Shown: positions 16,054-25,817, counted from the first letter of the stretch. The stretch is 54,328 nt of DNA from Sedimentisphaerales bacterium (GCA_016930745.1 JAFGGE010000088.1:1-54328); one strand, 5' to 3'. Notes: generated by a model not told the origin, from the letters alone. Numbers and translations are program-made.

Positions 16054-16923
16054 ATGAATTTGGCAATGATCGGGGATCGAATCGTAGAGGGTAACCAACT
16101 GGGGCCGGAGTATCTGGATCGGGGGCTTTATTTCGGAGATGGGGTCTATGAAGTACTTCGCAGCTATCAGGGGCGGATTTTTGCCCTGGAAGATCATCTG
16201 GCCCGTTTTGCCCGTTCGATGCATGAGGTAGGAATCCATGAACCGGATATCGGGCAAATACGGCAAAGAATCCTCCGCATCTTCGGACAGGCCGGGTTGC
16301 CCAATGCCAAGATCTATTTCCATCTCACAAGAGGGTCCGAGCCGCGGAACCATACCCCCCGAAAGGGGTTATTGCCGAATTTTTTTATGACGATTGGTCC
16401 CGCTCCGGACTCCACGAAGGACAAGGCCCAGGGAGTTGCCGTCTCTACCTTTCCCGACTGGCGGTGGAAACGATGCGATATTAAATCGCTGAACCTGCTG
16501 CCCAATGTACTGGCGCGGATGGATGCGGAAAAGAAAGGCTGCGCTGAGGCGATTCTGGTCAATGAGGCAGGGGAAATCACCGAAGGTTCCGGAAGCGCTT
16601 TTTTTGCGATTGATGCCAAGCGAAACGAACTGATCACTCGGCCCCTGGGGCACGAAATCCTTCCCTCCATCACGCGTCAACATGTCATCCGGGCGGCCCA
16701 GGGTTCAGATCTGAAGGTGGTCGAACGCACCCTTACGCCGGCGGACGCGGCGGGGCTTGACGAGTTGTTTCTGGCTGTGACGACCAAGGACATTGTTCCG
16801 GTGATCCGGTTTGACGGACAACACATCAGAGACGGGAAACCGGGATTTTTAACCAAATTCCTGATTGATCGGTTTGCCGCTTTGGTGTGTCAGGACGAAA
16901 AGACCAAAACGCCGGCTTCGTAA
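16054..16923 (+). CDS. dat: Class IV aminotransferase, probable D-amino-acid aminotransferase
   Basis: 289 residues, the usual size. GLYFGDGVYEVLRSYQGRIF matches the N-terminal block of D-amino-acid transaminases (D-R-G-x-x-F-G-D-G-V-Y-E). DIKSLNLLPNVLARMDAEKK holds the PLP lysine, followed by ILVNEAGEITEGSGSAFF. RGSEPRNH matches the substrate-loop motif of Dat rather than that of branched-chain transaminases. The reaction interconverts D-alanine and D-glutamate with 2-oxo acids, feeding peptidoglycan synthesis; aminodeoxychorismate lyase is the main alternative. AGGGAT lies eight bases before the ATG. It converges on a response regulator gene with a 16-bp gap. Confidence 0.88.
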   Translation: MNLAMIGDRIVEGNQLGPEYLDRGLYFGDGVYEVLRSYQGRIFALEDHLARFARSMHEVGIHEPDIGQIRQRILRIFGQAGLPNAKIYFHLTRGSEPRNHTPRKGLLPNFFMTIGPAPDSTKDKAQGVAVSTFPDWRWKRCDIKSLNLLPNVLARMDAEKKGCAEAILVNEAGEITEGSGSAFFAIDAKRNELITRPLGHEILPSITRQHVIRAAQGSDLKVVERTLTPADAAGLDELFLAVTTKDIVPVIRFDGQHIRDGKPGFLTKFLIDRFAALVCQDEKTKTPAS

Positions 16924-16939
16924 GGCGGCATCGGCTAAA

Positions 16940-17323
16940 TCAGCCCACAGGAGCAAGCTGGGCTAAGGTGGCCTGAAGCTCTTCCTGACGGAAGGGCTTG
17001 GCCAGATAGCCGTTGCATCCGGCGGTGATACACTTTTCCTTATCGCCGGACATGGCATGGGCGGTAAGGGCCAAAATCGGCGTTTCAATGCCATTTTCCC
17101 GTATCAAAGAGGCGGCTTCATATCCGCTGACTTTGGGCATCTGCATGTCGAGGATAATCACATCGAAGGGGCAAACCAGGGCGGTATCCACCGCTTCCTG
17201 ACCGTTTGAGACGGCGGTAACGTCAAACCCGAGTTTCTCCAGGTGGATACAAATCAGTTTTTGGCTGGGGGGTTGATCTTCCGCCACCAATACCTTCGGT
17301 TTCTGCGATGCGTCTGCTGCCAT
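16940..17323 (-). CDS. Single-domain response regulator
   Basis: 127 residues, all receiver. VLVAEDQ provides the acidic site, IILDMQMPKVSG the phosphoacceptor Asp, ALTAHAMSGD the Thr and GYLAKPF the conserved Lys, so every switch residue is present. Sequence style (ALTAHAM, AGCNGYLAKP) is that of receivers attached to hybrid kinases. With no output domain it could be a partner of such a kinase, for example a membrane sensor elsewhere. GAGGAT precedes the ATG. It differs from the other free receiver at 7.2 kb in having the canonical Lys-Pro. Confidence 0.9.
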   Translation of the reverse strand: MAADASQKPKVLVAEDQPPSQKLICIHLEKLGFDVTAVSNGQEAVDTALVCPFDVIILDMQMPKVSGYEAASLIRENGIETPILALTAHAMSGDKEKCITAGCNGYLAKPFRQEELQATLAQLAPVG

Positions 17324-17489
17324 GATAATATCCTCTTTCTAATCTTACTAAAACTTCATGATTCATATCGGTTCAAAAACGGCCAAGGTAAAAAGGCAGG
17401 ATAGAGAAATAGGGATTTTTCCTAGTTTTTCCGGGGGGATACACCGAGACACAGCAGAAAAAAAAGAGTTCGCCAGGTACATCCTCTTG

Positions 17490-19406
17490 TTATCGGACGA
17501 TCTCTGTCTTCGCGGGTTTATTCGTGGGAACGGCGATCTCGGATGACCATTGACAAGACCGGGAACGAGTTCTCAGGAGCACAAAGCTCATTTTTTGATC
17601 GGCGGGATTGTCCGGGCAAACGCCTGTGTAGAGGTCAAATGGATTCGGGCTTTCGCATTGCACAGTAAGCCGTCCGGCGGTGTCCCGCAGGGCAAAAGAA
17701 AGCTGTACCGAGGATGTTGTCCGGGCCTGCTGAATCTCGGTAAGCATGTCATACCCGTTGCCCGATGGAAAGGGAGAACCGGATGTAAAAGGGACGGAAG
17801 AATCCACCAGGCGGCCTCGGATATGATAGAAAAGGTCATAGGTGTGTTCCTCGTCGGAATCGGCTTGTACGGTATCGGACAGTGAAGCGGGATGAAGCGT
17901 CAATTGGCGTTCGATCGTCACGCCGGGATAGGCTTTCGTCGCTCGCGCACGGACCGTCGTCGGCTCAAAACGAATCAATTCGCCGCCACAGGCGGACTGG
18001 ACCCTGCCGTCAACCACAAGCATATTGTGCGAGGCCGGAGCGCGGAACCATTTGCCGTTCAGGGCAATCCCGTAGCCGCTGGTTCCCAGGTCGGGTATGA
18101 GAACATGACCGTTGGCAAAGAGAATCATGTTGAGACGGTCATGGTGATCATGTCCTCCCCCGTACGGGCCAAATTTAAGATAGGCATTAACGGTTTCATT
18201 TTTCAGGATGGCAATTCCGGACGGTTTAAATAGAACGCTCTCGGAAGGCAAAGATTGTAGGGGGGCAAGCTCGTCCGGCCCGTACAAGAGCGCATCCAAA
18301 GTGGACCGGGACCGATCACGAACCATGCCGGCCAGGTAACCGGGAATATCGCTGTCGGGCATCCGGTGAGCAGCGATTTCATAATAAGCGGCCATATCGC
18401 GAATGTTCGCGCCCGGCCAGCCATCATTCGTTGCCGGAAATTCGCCGTTGGCAAACGCAAAGGAAATCGGCGCTGTGTACATACGGAGGAACTTTTCGGT
18501 TCCGGACAGGTCATATTCCTTTGCGGAAGCGGCCAGATACAACGGCTCCAGGGAACGGACGGTATAAAAGTGGTATCCGATCGATCCTTCAAACCAGAAA
18601 CCGTCTTCCCGTATTCCCTTCGAAATCTGGTTTTTCAGGCCGTAGGGGCCGTTGACCGCCTTTTCCACCCAATCGTTGCGGCCGGAAACAAAACCGACCA
18701 GACCTACGGCGGCGTTATGCCAGCTATGGATATTATGAATAGCGTGTGTCTGGGAGTGGATAAACTCCGCATCGGGCAGAAAATAATGTTCCAGGATATG
18801 AGTACGTTGTTTTGGAGTCAAGGCCGGGCAGATGTCCCAGTATGCGCGAGCCAATGACGTCAATTGTGTGGCTTCATCCAGGGATTGGGATCGAATCCGT
18901 CCCTTGCCGGCGTGTTCCCCATGCACTTCAAACTCGTGATAGTGATCGGCATACCAAAGCAGCAGGTCCCGGGTATAATCCAGATACTTTTTTTCTTCCG
19001 TGATACGGTAGAGGATGGCGGCATATTCGGCGGCCCGAACCATAGTGATATGGACCATCGAATTCCAGCAGTTATCGTAAGGAGGGCCCGAATATATTTT
19101 CTTGCAGGCCGGGCATATGTGTTCGTGCGGTTTTTCCGGATGAAAGTCCAGCCGGTAGGCGTCTTCGCTGCAGTAGTAATCATGCCACCAGCCCGTTCTT
19201 CCGAGAGGAGGGGTTCGGAATTGCGACCGAACCTTTTGCACTTCCTGTTGGAGATCCTCAACGATATCACGGGCCCAGGAATATCGGTCGATCTTTTCTT
19301 TGACCAGCTTCCAGTCTACACCGCGGGAACCGGGATCTTCCGGATACGAAGCAGACATCGCCTGAAACGCTGCGAACGCAACGATAGCAATTGGAATCCG
19401 AATCAT
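17490..19406 (-). CDS. Secreted heparinase II/III-family polysaccharide lyase
   Basis: 638 residues with an N-terminal signal peptide (IPIAIVAFAAFQAMSA). An all-helical toroid domain (about residues 60-370; NIHSWHNAAVGLVGF, DGFWFEGSIGYHFYTVRSLE) is followed by a beta-sandwich heparinase II/III domain (YGGGHDHHDRLNMILFANG, LIPDLGTSGYG, RAPASHNMLVVDG). The arrangement is that of PL12/PL15/PL17/PL21-type lyases acting on uronic-acid polysaccharides by beta-elimination. Tyr and His of GYHFY and the GHDHHD block are plausible active-site and metal residues. Exact family and substrate (alginate, heparin-like or another uronan) cannot be read. Last gene of the degradation run, 17 bp after the GH50-like gene. 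Confidence 0.85.
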   Translation of the reverse strand: MIRIPIAIVAFAAFQAMSASYPEDPGSRGVDWKLVKEKIDRYSWARDIVEDLQQEVQKVRSQFRTPPLGRTGWWHDYYCSEDAYRLDFHPEKPHEHICPACKKIYSGPPYDNCWNSMVHITMVRAAEYAAILYRITEEKKYLDYTRDLLLWYADHYHEFEVHGEHAGKGRIRSQSLDEATQLTSLARAYWDICPALTPKQRTHILEHYFLPDAEFIHSQTHAIHNIHSWHNAAVGLVGFVSGRNDWVEKAVNGPYGLKNQISKGIREDGFWFEGSIGYHFYTVRSLEPLYLAASAKEYDLSGTEKFLRMYTAPISFAFANGEFPATNDGWPGANIRDMAAYYEIAAHRMPDSDIPGYLAGMVRDRSRSTLDALLYGPDELAPLQSLPSESVLFKPSGIAILKNETVNAYLKFGPYGGGHDHHDRLNMILFANGHVLIPDLGTSGYGIALNGKWFRAPASHNMLVVDGRVQSACGGELIRFEPTTVRARATKAYPGVTIERQLTLHPASLSDTVQADSDEEHTYDLFYHIRGRLVDSSVPFTSGSPFPSGNGYDMLTEIQQARTTSSVQLSFALRDTAGRLTVQCESPNPFDLYTGVCPDNPADQKMSFVLLRTRSRSCQWSSEIAVPTNKPAKTEIVR

Positions 19407-19423
19407 GATATCCTTTTCATAGA

Positions 19424-21301
19424 TTAACGATTGATTTTACGATGCATCTGCCCAAATTGGTGGAGCAGTTCGGACCAGGGCTGATTGTCGGCCGTAAAGA
19501 GTCCTCGATTGGCCCTGCGGTTTGGATTGTCGATATCCTGCCATGTAAACCAGTGCGATCCGACCACAAAAGGAAGATTATACAGGTCCAGCGCCACATG
19601 AGCCGCCTGCCGGGCACGCTGGTTCTGGGTCGCGACCGCCTCATTGTACGACCAGTCCAGCGGAACCGAAGAAGCCGGATCGTAGAGGCCAGAATCCATG
19701 GCCGGGACCGACCATTCGCTCACGAGGACAGGTTTTTGCGTGAACGCATGAAACAGGTTCAGGTAAGCGGTCTCGTTTTCGTTCAATCCGGGGGACTGAT
19801 TGGACGGATACAGGTTGACGCCGATGCCGTCATACCGGCTGTATAAATCCAACACTCGCGCGTAAGCGCCGACGCCCGAGGCCATAAACCGATTGGAAAA
19901 GATAGGACGTTGGGAATCGAGGCGGCGGATGGTTCGAAGCGTGACATCGATATAGTGCTGCACAATCCGCCGTTCGAAGGCGAGAAAATCGGCCGCCATT
20001 GGACCGACGGGTAAGGAAGGAGAGGGTTTTTGAACCAGCAGGTCTTCGAAGGAAGTCAAATGGGTTTTCCATGTATCATTGAGAAATTCGACTCGCGGGT
20101 ATCGTTTCTGAATGTATTCCAGAAATGCCTTTGCACAATGTGTGGAATATACATATCGGTACAAATCCTCATGCGACAGCTCATTGTCGGCAAACCAGCC
20201 GACAAACCAGGATTTATCTCCAATTTGTTCTTGAATTTTTTGCGCGGCGAGGGCATAGGCTTCTTCGAAGACCGGATCAAACGGATCAGGAAAGGCATGG
20301 CCGGCCGGCCCGGTATTGCCTTGCGAGTCGACGAGAAAATCAAATTTGTCCTGTAACGTATTGGTCTGAATGAAGCAGAACAAAGGCAGGGGGGATTGAT
20401 GATTGACCTCCAGGGATTGGTTGATTTGGAGCCATTCTGTTGGATTGGTCCAGCCGGCCAGGGAGTTAAATCCGTATTCCCGCAATGTTTGTACGGCTTT
20501 AAGCCCCTCTGCCGACCTATCGATGGCGTTGGACAAATTCGGTCCAACTGTGCCGATCGAATAGAAGCATTTCCCTTCCGGAGAAATCAACCACCAGTTC
20601 TGCCCATCCTTCTCAAGCCGATAGCGATCCGAAGGTTCGAATGTCTTGAAAGGTGCCATACGGAGCGGCCAACCCGTATCTTCATACCGTACTTCAGACA
20701 CGTTGTCCAGAACCATCAGATCCTTAAACAGGATGTATCCCGATGTCTTGTCGCCCAATCCGAAGGCGGGGACGAACGAGTCCGCCCCGGCAGGGGGATT
20801 TCGAATGGCGAATTCAAACGGTCGCCACAGCGGCGCCGGGGCCAGAGCATGGGTGATTTTGCCGAGGTGTTCGGTTTGGCGATAAAAGGACACGGTGATC
20901 TGCGCCTGGAATGGAAGCAGATTGGATGTTTTATACATGCCTCGAATCGTGCCGCCGGACCAGGGGAGGCGTTTTTTGTATTGCAGCCTGGCCGACCAGT
21001 TTCCGGCGTGCCAGGGGCCGATCCGCAGGGTTTGTTCCCCGGCGTCCTCTTCGATCCAATCGAAAACGACGGCCTGCGACGCCGTGATATTCGGATACGA
21101 TTCATCCAGGAAAAGGATTTCCTGCCATTGCTCCGCCGTCGCCTCTAACGGGAGCTTCGCTGTCCAAACAAGCGGAGCGATGAGAAACAGGAACGCCGGG
21201 ACACACAATATCGGAAGGTATTCAAGCCATGGGAAAAAAGGCCATGTCTTCGAAACATACACTCCGGCTTCACGACTGAAAGAAATTTTCCGATGCATCA
21301 T
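19424..21301 (-). CDS. Clan GH-A glycoside hydrolase, GH50/agarase-like
   Basis: 625 residues. A hydrophobic segment at about 27-46 looks like a signal anchor or signal peptide after a long N-terminus. Residues about 55-205 are a jelly-roll (carbohydrate-binding-like), then a TIM barrel from about 225. The acid/base is probably Glu374 in VGWFADNELSHED and the nucleophile Glu529 in PVLVSEWSVPAMDSG, about 155 residues apart as expected for clan GH-A. The DNEL motif plus an N-terminal sandwich resembles beta-agarases of family GH50, but GH2/GH5/GH42-like relatives are possible. It sits between the GH30-like and heparinase-like genes, 33 bp and 17 bp apart. Confidence 0.72.
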   Translation of the reverse strand: MMHRKISFSREAGVYVSKTWPFFPWLEYLPILCVPAFLFLIAPLVWTAKLPLEATAEQWQEILFLDESYPNITASQAVVFDWIEEDAGEQTLRIGPWHAGNWSARLQYKKRLPWSGGTIRGMYKTSNLLPFQAQITVSFYRQTEHLGKITHALAPAPLWRPFEFAIRNPPAGADSFVPAFGLGDKTSGYILFKDLMVLDNVSEVRYEDTGWPLRMAPFKTFEPSDRYRLEKDGQNWWLISPEGKCFYSIGTVGPNLSNAIDRSAEGLKAVQTLREYGFNSLAGWTNPTEWLQINQSLEVNHQSPLPLFCFIQTNTLQDKFDFLVDSQGNTGPAGHAFPDPFDPVFEEAYALAAQKIQEQIGDKSWFVGWFADNELSHEDLYRYVYSTHCAKAFLEYIQKRYPRVEFLNDTWKTHLTSFEDLLVQKPSPSLPVGPMAADFLAFERRIVQHYIDVTLRTIRRLDSQRPIFSNRFMASGVGAYARVLDLYSRYDGIGVNLYPSNQSPGLNENETAYLNLFHAFTQKPVLVSEWSVPAMDSGLYDPASSVPLDWSYNEAVATQNQRARQAAHVALDLYNLPFVVGSHWFTWQDIDNPNRRANRGLFTADNQPWSELLHQFGQMHRKINR

Positions 21302-21334
21302 TCACCTATTGCCTCCGATGCTTAACGATTCGAG

Positions 21335-22807
21335 TTATTTGGCATAGAATGTCGTAACGGACAAAGCAGGAGCCTCGTAATGTAAGATACCCCTATTGAT
21401 ACTGACTAATCCCAGATTTTTATAACGATCCGCTTCATCCGTGGTCCGATACGCTTCGAAGGTCCTGGAAGCAATCCCATTAATGCGAACAACAAATTTT
21501 CGCTGTTTGTCGGCTATATTCACCAAAATAAACGCATCCGGATGTTTCGTTCCATTCGAAGAAAAAGCGATGATGGCCGATTCCGAATCCATACTCATGG
21601 TGCGGGCGACGGCCATGCCGGGCCGGCCCGCTCGGCAGATCTGTTTGTAGTAATAGTAGCCTCGCATGATTTCGTATCGCCCATCCTCGTAAACGCGAAC
21701 GGCGCAGCCGGGATTGGGATCGCCGCCGACCCATTTGGCGGGACGCTGGACGGCTGCCCATGGAATGATACCATTGACTTTGGCCGAATAAATGTTCCCG
21801 TACATCTCGAACAAATTGCGACAGTCCATCCTGCTCCAGCTTGTGGAGGTGACCCATGCATGCAGTTCGGGGCGCTTCTCCCGCAGGCTGTCGATGCCGA
21901 CGGAGCGATGATCGCCAAACCATCGACCATACGTTCCGCTATAAAACCCATGGGATGTGATCAATCCCAAATTCTCCAGAGCTGTGGGATTATCGGCGAT
22001 GGCATCGGCATAGCCCCACGTATGAAAACGAAACCAGTTCGTGCTTTCGCCGGGCGTGATGCCGACATCCTGGAGTCCCGCATCGTCCAGCATGGGCCGC
22101 AGGAGGATCAGGAAGTCGACAATTTGCTCAGGCGGCCAGAACATGTTGTAATCATGTCCTTTGCCGATGTTGCCGTCGTTCCCGTCGGCCGGCCAGCGAA
22201 GCCAGTCTTCTCCTTCGTTATGCAGGGAGACATACCGGACCGGTAATTTTTCCTGTTCTCTGAGGAACTTAATCCAGTCGATGAGATACTCGGCCAGGTC
22301 CTTTCGCATGATTCGATCGAGGTCGCGGCCCCGAAGGAACTTCTGCTTCGTGGCCCAGGCGGGGGGGCCGTATAAAGTGGTCATGATGGTCAGGTCGTCC
22401 CCTCGGTCCCGAGTGCGTTTGAGGCCTTCCCGGACAAAATATCGCATCCATTTGGTGGTTCGTTCGTGATCCAACGATCCCTCCGGATCCTCCTGGTGCC
22501 ATGGGTCATAAAACATCTTAACCAAACCGGGCTGTAAGCCGTCGGCGCCAAAAACCAGATCGCAGATTTCCTGTCTTTGCTGTTCCGTCAAAAGGCTGAA
22601 ACCACCGTATTCCTGGGGGTCCTTGTTATAATCAACGGTCTGCGGGACTTCGACATAGTTCACTCCGAATCCGTCCCAGGGGCGCAGAGGCCGATCAAAA
22701 TCGACGCGGGCCTGGATGGCGGTGAAATTTTCCGCCTGACCGATAACAAGGGAAACAGAACACAGGACAACATGCATTATGAACCAAAGAGGCAGGTACG
22801 TTTTCAA
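21335..22807 (-). CDS. Secreted GH30-like glycoside hydrolase
   Basis: 490 residues with a signal peptide (about 1-23). GFGVNYVEVP at the barrel start, RYVSLHNEGEDWLRW with the probable acid/base Glu198, and a C-terminal beta-sandwich finishing in ALSVTTFYAK give the layout of GH30 enzymes. The usual nucleophile Glu, expected after the sixth or seventh strand in a W-x-T-E type context, is not evident: the best match reads AWVTSTSWSRMD with no acidic residue at that point. Either the nucleophile lies elsewhere or the protein is inactive or uses another mechanism. Genes on both sides are within 40 bp, so it belongs to the same transcript as the other degradative enzymes. Confidence 0.7.
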   Translation of the reverse strand: MKTYLPLWFIMHVVLCSVSLVIGQAENFTAIQARVDFDRPLRPWDGFGVNYVEVPQTVDYNKDPQEYGGFSLLTEQQRQEICDLVFGADGLQPGLVKMFYDPWHQEDPEGSLDHERTTKWMRYFVREGLKRTRDRGDDLTIMTTLYGPPAWATKQKFLRGRDLDRIMRKDLAEYLIDWIKFLREQEKLPVRYVSLHNEGEDWLRWPADGNDGNIGKGHDYNMFWPPEQIVDFLILLRPMLDDAGLQDVGITPGESTNWFRFHTWGYADAIADNPTALENLGLITSHGFYSGTYGRWFGDHRSVGIDSLREKRPELHAWVTSTSWSRMDCRNLFEMYGNIYSAKVNGIIPWAAVQRPAKWVGGDPNPGCAVRVYEDGRYEIMRGYYYYKQICRAGRPGMAVARTMSMDSESAIIAFSSNGTKHPDAFILVNIADKQRKFVVRINGIASRTFEAYRTTDEADRYKNLGLVSINRGILHYEAPALSVTTFYAK

Positions 22808-22843
22808 CGGTTTCTCCCATGTTTCCCGATACGGTGTTCCATC

Positions 22844-25744
22844 TTATTCCAGCGTGGGCTGAACAATTTTACCCTGGAGTTGGGCTATACCGCCTTCTTC
22901 CTCATACACGCCATAAAAAACGGAGCAGGAGTCCAGCCAGAGAGTCATTCGGTGCATATCTTCCTCGGACAGCTTAACATCATAATGACCTTCCTTCAAA
23001 AGGGCATATAATTTCGATGCCCGAGCGCCGAATTGGCCGGGAGTGGTGCGATGACGATTCCCGTATTTCCAATACCCAAATTCCGGCGCCAGGCTGAAAT
23101 AGGAGGCATACCACTTTTGCCGTCCTTTTACGATCACTTCATCATCAAGGCGGGGGGCTTTTTCCGGTTGTTCCTTATGGCAGGCTACGCAATGCTTGTC
23201 AAGAACCGGCTGGACCAGCCTTGGATAACTGAAAGGATTGGAACCGTCCACATCGGGCCTCAGGCGAGAAGGCGGGCGTTGAAGGGCCAGGGGAAGTCGT
23301 TGCGGCGCCGATGGCGCCCGATGACGAGGTTCATGGCAGCCCTGGCACAGAAGTTGTTCTCCCGGCTGGACATACGTGGCGGACCGCATGGACTGGATCG
23401 CAAGACCATCCTGATCGAGGGCCTGGAAAAACACTTCTTTTTTGGCGGGCACATAGAAATGGGCACTGCCATCTGCTTCCACAGGCGCTGTGCCGAGAAC
23501 GTATCGTGCAAGAATAACCGAGTCCAGCCCGGTTGGCAGCCGCAGTCCGATCTCATGGGGCGGCTCACCGGAGGGCACGGACATGGGGAGAATCTGATAG
23601 ATCCGCAACGCCTTGATTCGAATGCCTTTTGGCCACGGTGCAAGGCTGTCGTATACATTCATGACAGCCATCGTACCTTCGGCTGGCTCGTCCTGGGCGA
23701 CTCGCAAAGCCGCATCGGGAACGACAGGGGGTCTTTGACGCGGCCGCAGAGGAATCGGATTCTGGCAGGCGATTTCAGGATCACGATAAAGCAGTTCTTT
23801 ATTTCCGAAAACATCCACCAGGTAGATGCCGTAATTGCCTCGCCGATACGATTGTCCCTGTCCGCCCATGCCGATCTGCATAGTTGGATCGTAAACAGCC
23901 AAATAATATTTCTCGCTCAGGGGCCAGGCCGTTCCATACACTTGCGCTCCTCCCTGTGTTTCGGGAAAGTCGACTTCAGGCGTGATGCGCCGCACCGGCG
24001 CCATGGCGTCGTCATCTTCAATATGAGGATCAATGATGACCAGCGAGCCAAAGGCCTGGCCATGATGGGGGGCGGCGGTGGCGATGAAGCGATGGGATCC
24101 GGGAATGGCGCGAAAATCCAATTCCATATCGGGCCGCACCTCCCGAGGGGAAAAATTGCCATGGACAGCGCGGGCATTGTGCCCGTCCGGCGTCGTAGTC
24201 CACGGCAGATGGGCCGTGCATCCATGGCGGTCGACATAATCCCAGCGTGTATATATGATCATGCCGTCATGCGTCACGCCGGGGTGCCACTCATTGGTTT
24301 CATGCGGGCTGAGACAACGAATATCGCCGCCGTCTAAAGCCATATCATACAGCGTATAGGTAGGGCAAACACGTCCGCATCGCAAATAACCGCCGCGGCG
24401 TTCGGAAATGAAGGCGATTCGTCCGTTGGGCAGCCAGCAGGGATCGAAGTCATTCCATGTGCCGTCGGTGAGCTGCTGCAGATTGGACCCGTCAAGATTG
24501 ACTTTGAAGAGATGATAGCATCGTTGCGGATGCCAGTGACCCCGTTCCGGATCCGTATGGTATCGATGCTCGGTGTCACCCTTGCATTCCACGTATGCAA
24601 AGGTGACCGACTTTGCATCATAGGACAAATCGGGTGAAAGAAAGGATCCTTCGGTAAGTTGTGTGCCTATGAGCCGGCCTTTGTTGACAGTAGATTCCGC
24701 AAGGATATTGTGTACTTGCGGATTGAGGCCGAAGGGATCTTCCAGCACACACAAGGCCCCGCCCGGCAGTGTATTAATGCCGTAATACTGATCGCACATA
24801 TGGTTAAACAGAGAGCGATGCCGGGTAATAAAGAGGATCTTGTCGAAATCCAAAAGCGGATTGGAAAAGGCGATCCTGCGACGAAGATCGCAAAGTTTCA
24901 GATAGGCGGCAAACCGCTGCAAGGCATCGCCTGGCTCAACGGCGTTACACAGGTTCCGTATCGCCTCCAGCTCCTGTTCCAAACGCTCCCATTGAGCGGA
25001 AACATAACCGGTTTTTAAGTCATCCAGTAAAATCCTCGTCCTGCGAAGCACCACATCGGTCGGATCGCGATCCGTTTCGAACAACAAAGCGGCGGGATGA
25101 CAGGTTTGTTCTGCGAGAGAGGCGATATGACTTCGTCTTTTCAGTTCCTGCTGCAATGTTTTGTATTGCAGCTCAAGTTCCGTCTCCGGTTCTTCCATGT
25201 CTATGCCGTACCGGAAAGAGAGAAAAGAGTGTCCGCCGTCCGACAACAGCTTCAGTTCAGCTATCGAAGTCCAGGGGCGATCATTGATTTCGGACAGGGC
25301 GCGAAGCCGGACAAATCGACCCCGTACCGGCTTGGGGAAGACGATATTATTGTCTTCCGATATGTTTTGAAAACGACCATGAAATACCGGTTTTCCAAAA
25401 TCGGTTGTATCGTTGCTTATAAAAAACTCATATTCTCTGATGGTTCCGTTTTGGCTGCCATCCTGCCGGGGAAAATAGCGAAAGCCAGTCAGCGAATAAA
25501 CATCTCCCAGATCAATCGTAATATCATGGGGATGAGAGGGATTGTCGCTGCCGAATTGGCTGTGCCACATTGTGCCCGGATCGTTATCCATGGCCAGGCT
25601 GCTTTCGTACCCAGCCGCTTCGCTGTCGGCGAGGGTATATACCTTGACGGTTTTAGGTGCGGCGACATTTCGGGCGAATAACAGTGGAACCTGGATCAGA
25701 AGAACAATATACGCTATCCTTCTCATGTTCACCCATGCGACCAT
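22844..25744 (-). CDS. HzsA-related di-haem c-type cytochrome with discoidin-like domain
   Basis: Start taken as the ATG at 25744 (AAGGA ten bases upstream); a TTG at 25753 and an ATG at 25726 are alternatives. After a signal peptide, residues about 35-175 form an F5/8 type C (discoidin) module (AMDNDPGTMWHSQFG, ITIDLGDVYSLTGFRYFPRQ), then a TolB-like propeller region (LFKVNLDGSNLQQLTDG, FISERRGGYLRCGRVCP). Two haem-c sites, CQGCH and CVACH, lie near residues 800 and 855, ending in a cytochrome-like C-terminus. This is the layout of proteins related to hydrazine synthase alpha subunit, widespread in planctomycetes outside anammox. Function outside anammox is unknown; a periplasmic redox role is inferred. 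It lies inside the glycosidase run with its own promoter. Confidence 0.82.
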   Translation of the reverse strand: MVAWVNMRRIAYIVLLIQVPLLFARNVAAPKTVKVYTLADSEAAGYESSLAMDNDPGTMWHSQFGSDNPSHPHDITIDLGDVYSLTGFRYFPRQDGSQNGTIREYEFFISNDTTDFGKPVFHGRFQNISEDNNIVFPKPVRGRFVRLRALSEINDRPWTSIAELKLLSDGGHSFLSFRYGIDMEEPETELELQYKTLQQELKRRSHIASLAEQTCHPAALLFETDRDPTDVVLRRTRILLDDLKTGYVSAQWERLEQELEAIRNLCNAVEPGDALQRFAAYLKLCDLRRRIAFSNPLLDFDKILFITRHRSLFNHMCDQYYGINTLPGGALCVLEDPFGLNPQVHNILAESTVNKGRLIGTQLTEGSFLSPDLSYDAKSVTFAYVECKGDTEHRYHTDPERGHWHPQRCYHLFKVNLDGSNLQQLTDGTWNDFDPCWLPNGRIAFISERRGGYLRCGRVCPTYTLYDMALDGGDIRCLSPHETNEWHPGVTHDGMIIYTRWDYVDRHGCTAHLPWTTTPDGHNARAVHGNFSPREVRPDMELDFRAIPGSHRFIATAAPHHGQAFGSLVIIDPHIEDDDAMAPVRRITPEVDFPETQGGAQVYGTAWPLSEKYYLAVYDPTMQIGMGGQGQSYRRGNYGIYLVDVFGNKELLYRDPEIACQNPIPLRPRQRPPVVPDAALRVAQDEPAEGTMAVMNVYDSLAPWPKGIRIKALRIYQILPMSVPSGEPPHEIGLRLPTGLDSVILARYVLGTAPVEADGSAHFYVPAKKEVFFQALDQDGLAIQSMRSATYVQPGEQLLCQGCHEPRHRAPSAPQRLPLALQRPPSRLRPDVDGSNPFSYPRLVQPVLDKHCVACHKEQPEKAPRLDDEVIVKGRQKWYASYFSLAPEFGYWKYGNRHRTTPGQFGARASKLYALLKEGHYDVKLSEEDMHRMTLWLDSCSVFYGVYEEEGGIAQLQGKIVQPTLE

Positions 25745-25788
25745 TCCGCCCAATCCTTCCTGTTACCACTCGAATTTGAAGTTATACC

Positions 25789-25817
25789 ATTATGGCGAAA
25801 TCTTCGATAAAAGTCAA
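25789..25817 (-). promoter_or_regulatory. Predicted internal promoter for the HzsA-related gene and downstream enzymes
   Basis: On the minus strand TTGACT, 17 bp, CATAAT. The 163-bp gap is the largest in the degradation run, and the predicted start near 25782 would allow separate expression of the last four genes. Confidence 0.55.

Noticed and set aside
22844..25744. Hydrazine synthase and an anammox lifestyle
   Set aside because: Only a di-haem HzsA-related protein with a discoidin domain is present, no HzsB/HzsC or hydrazine dehydrogenase, and such relatives are common outside anammox.
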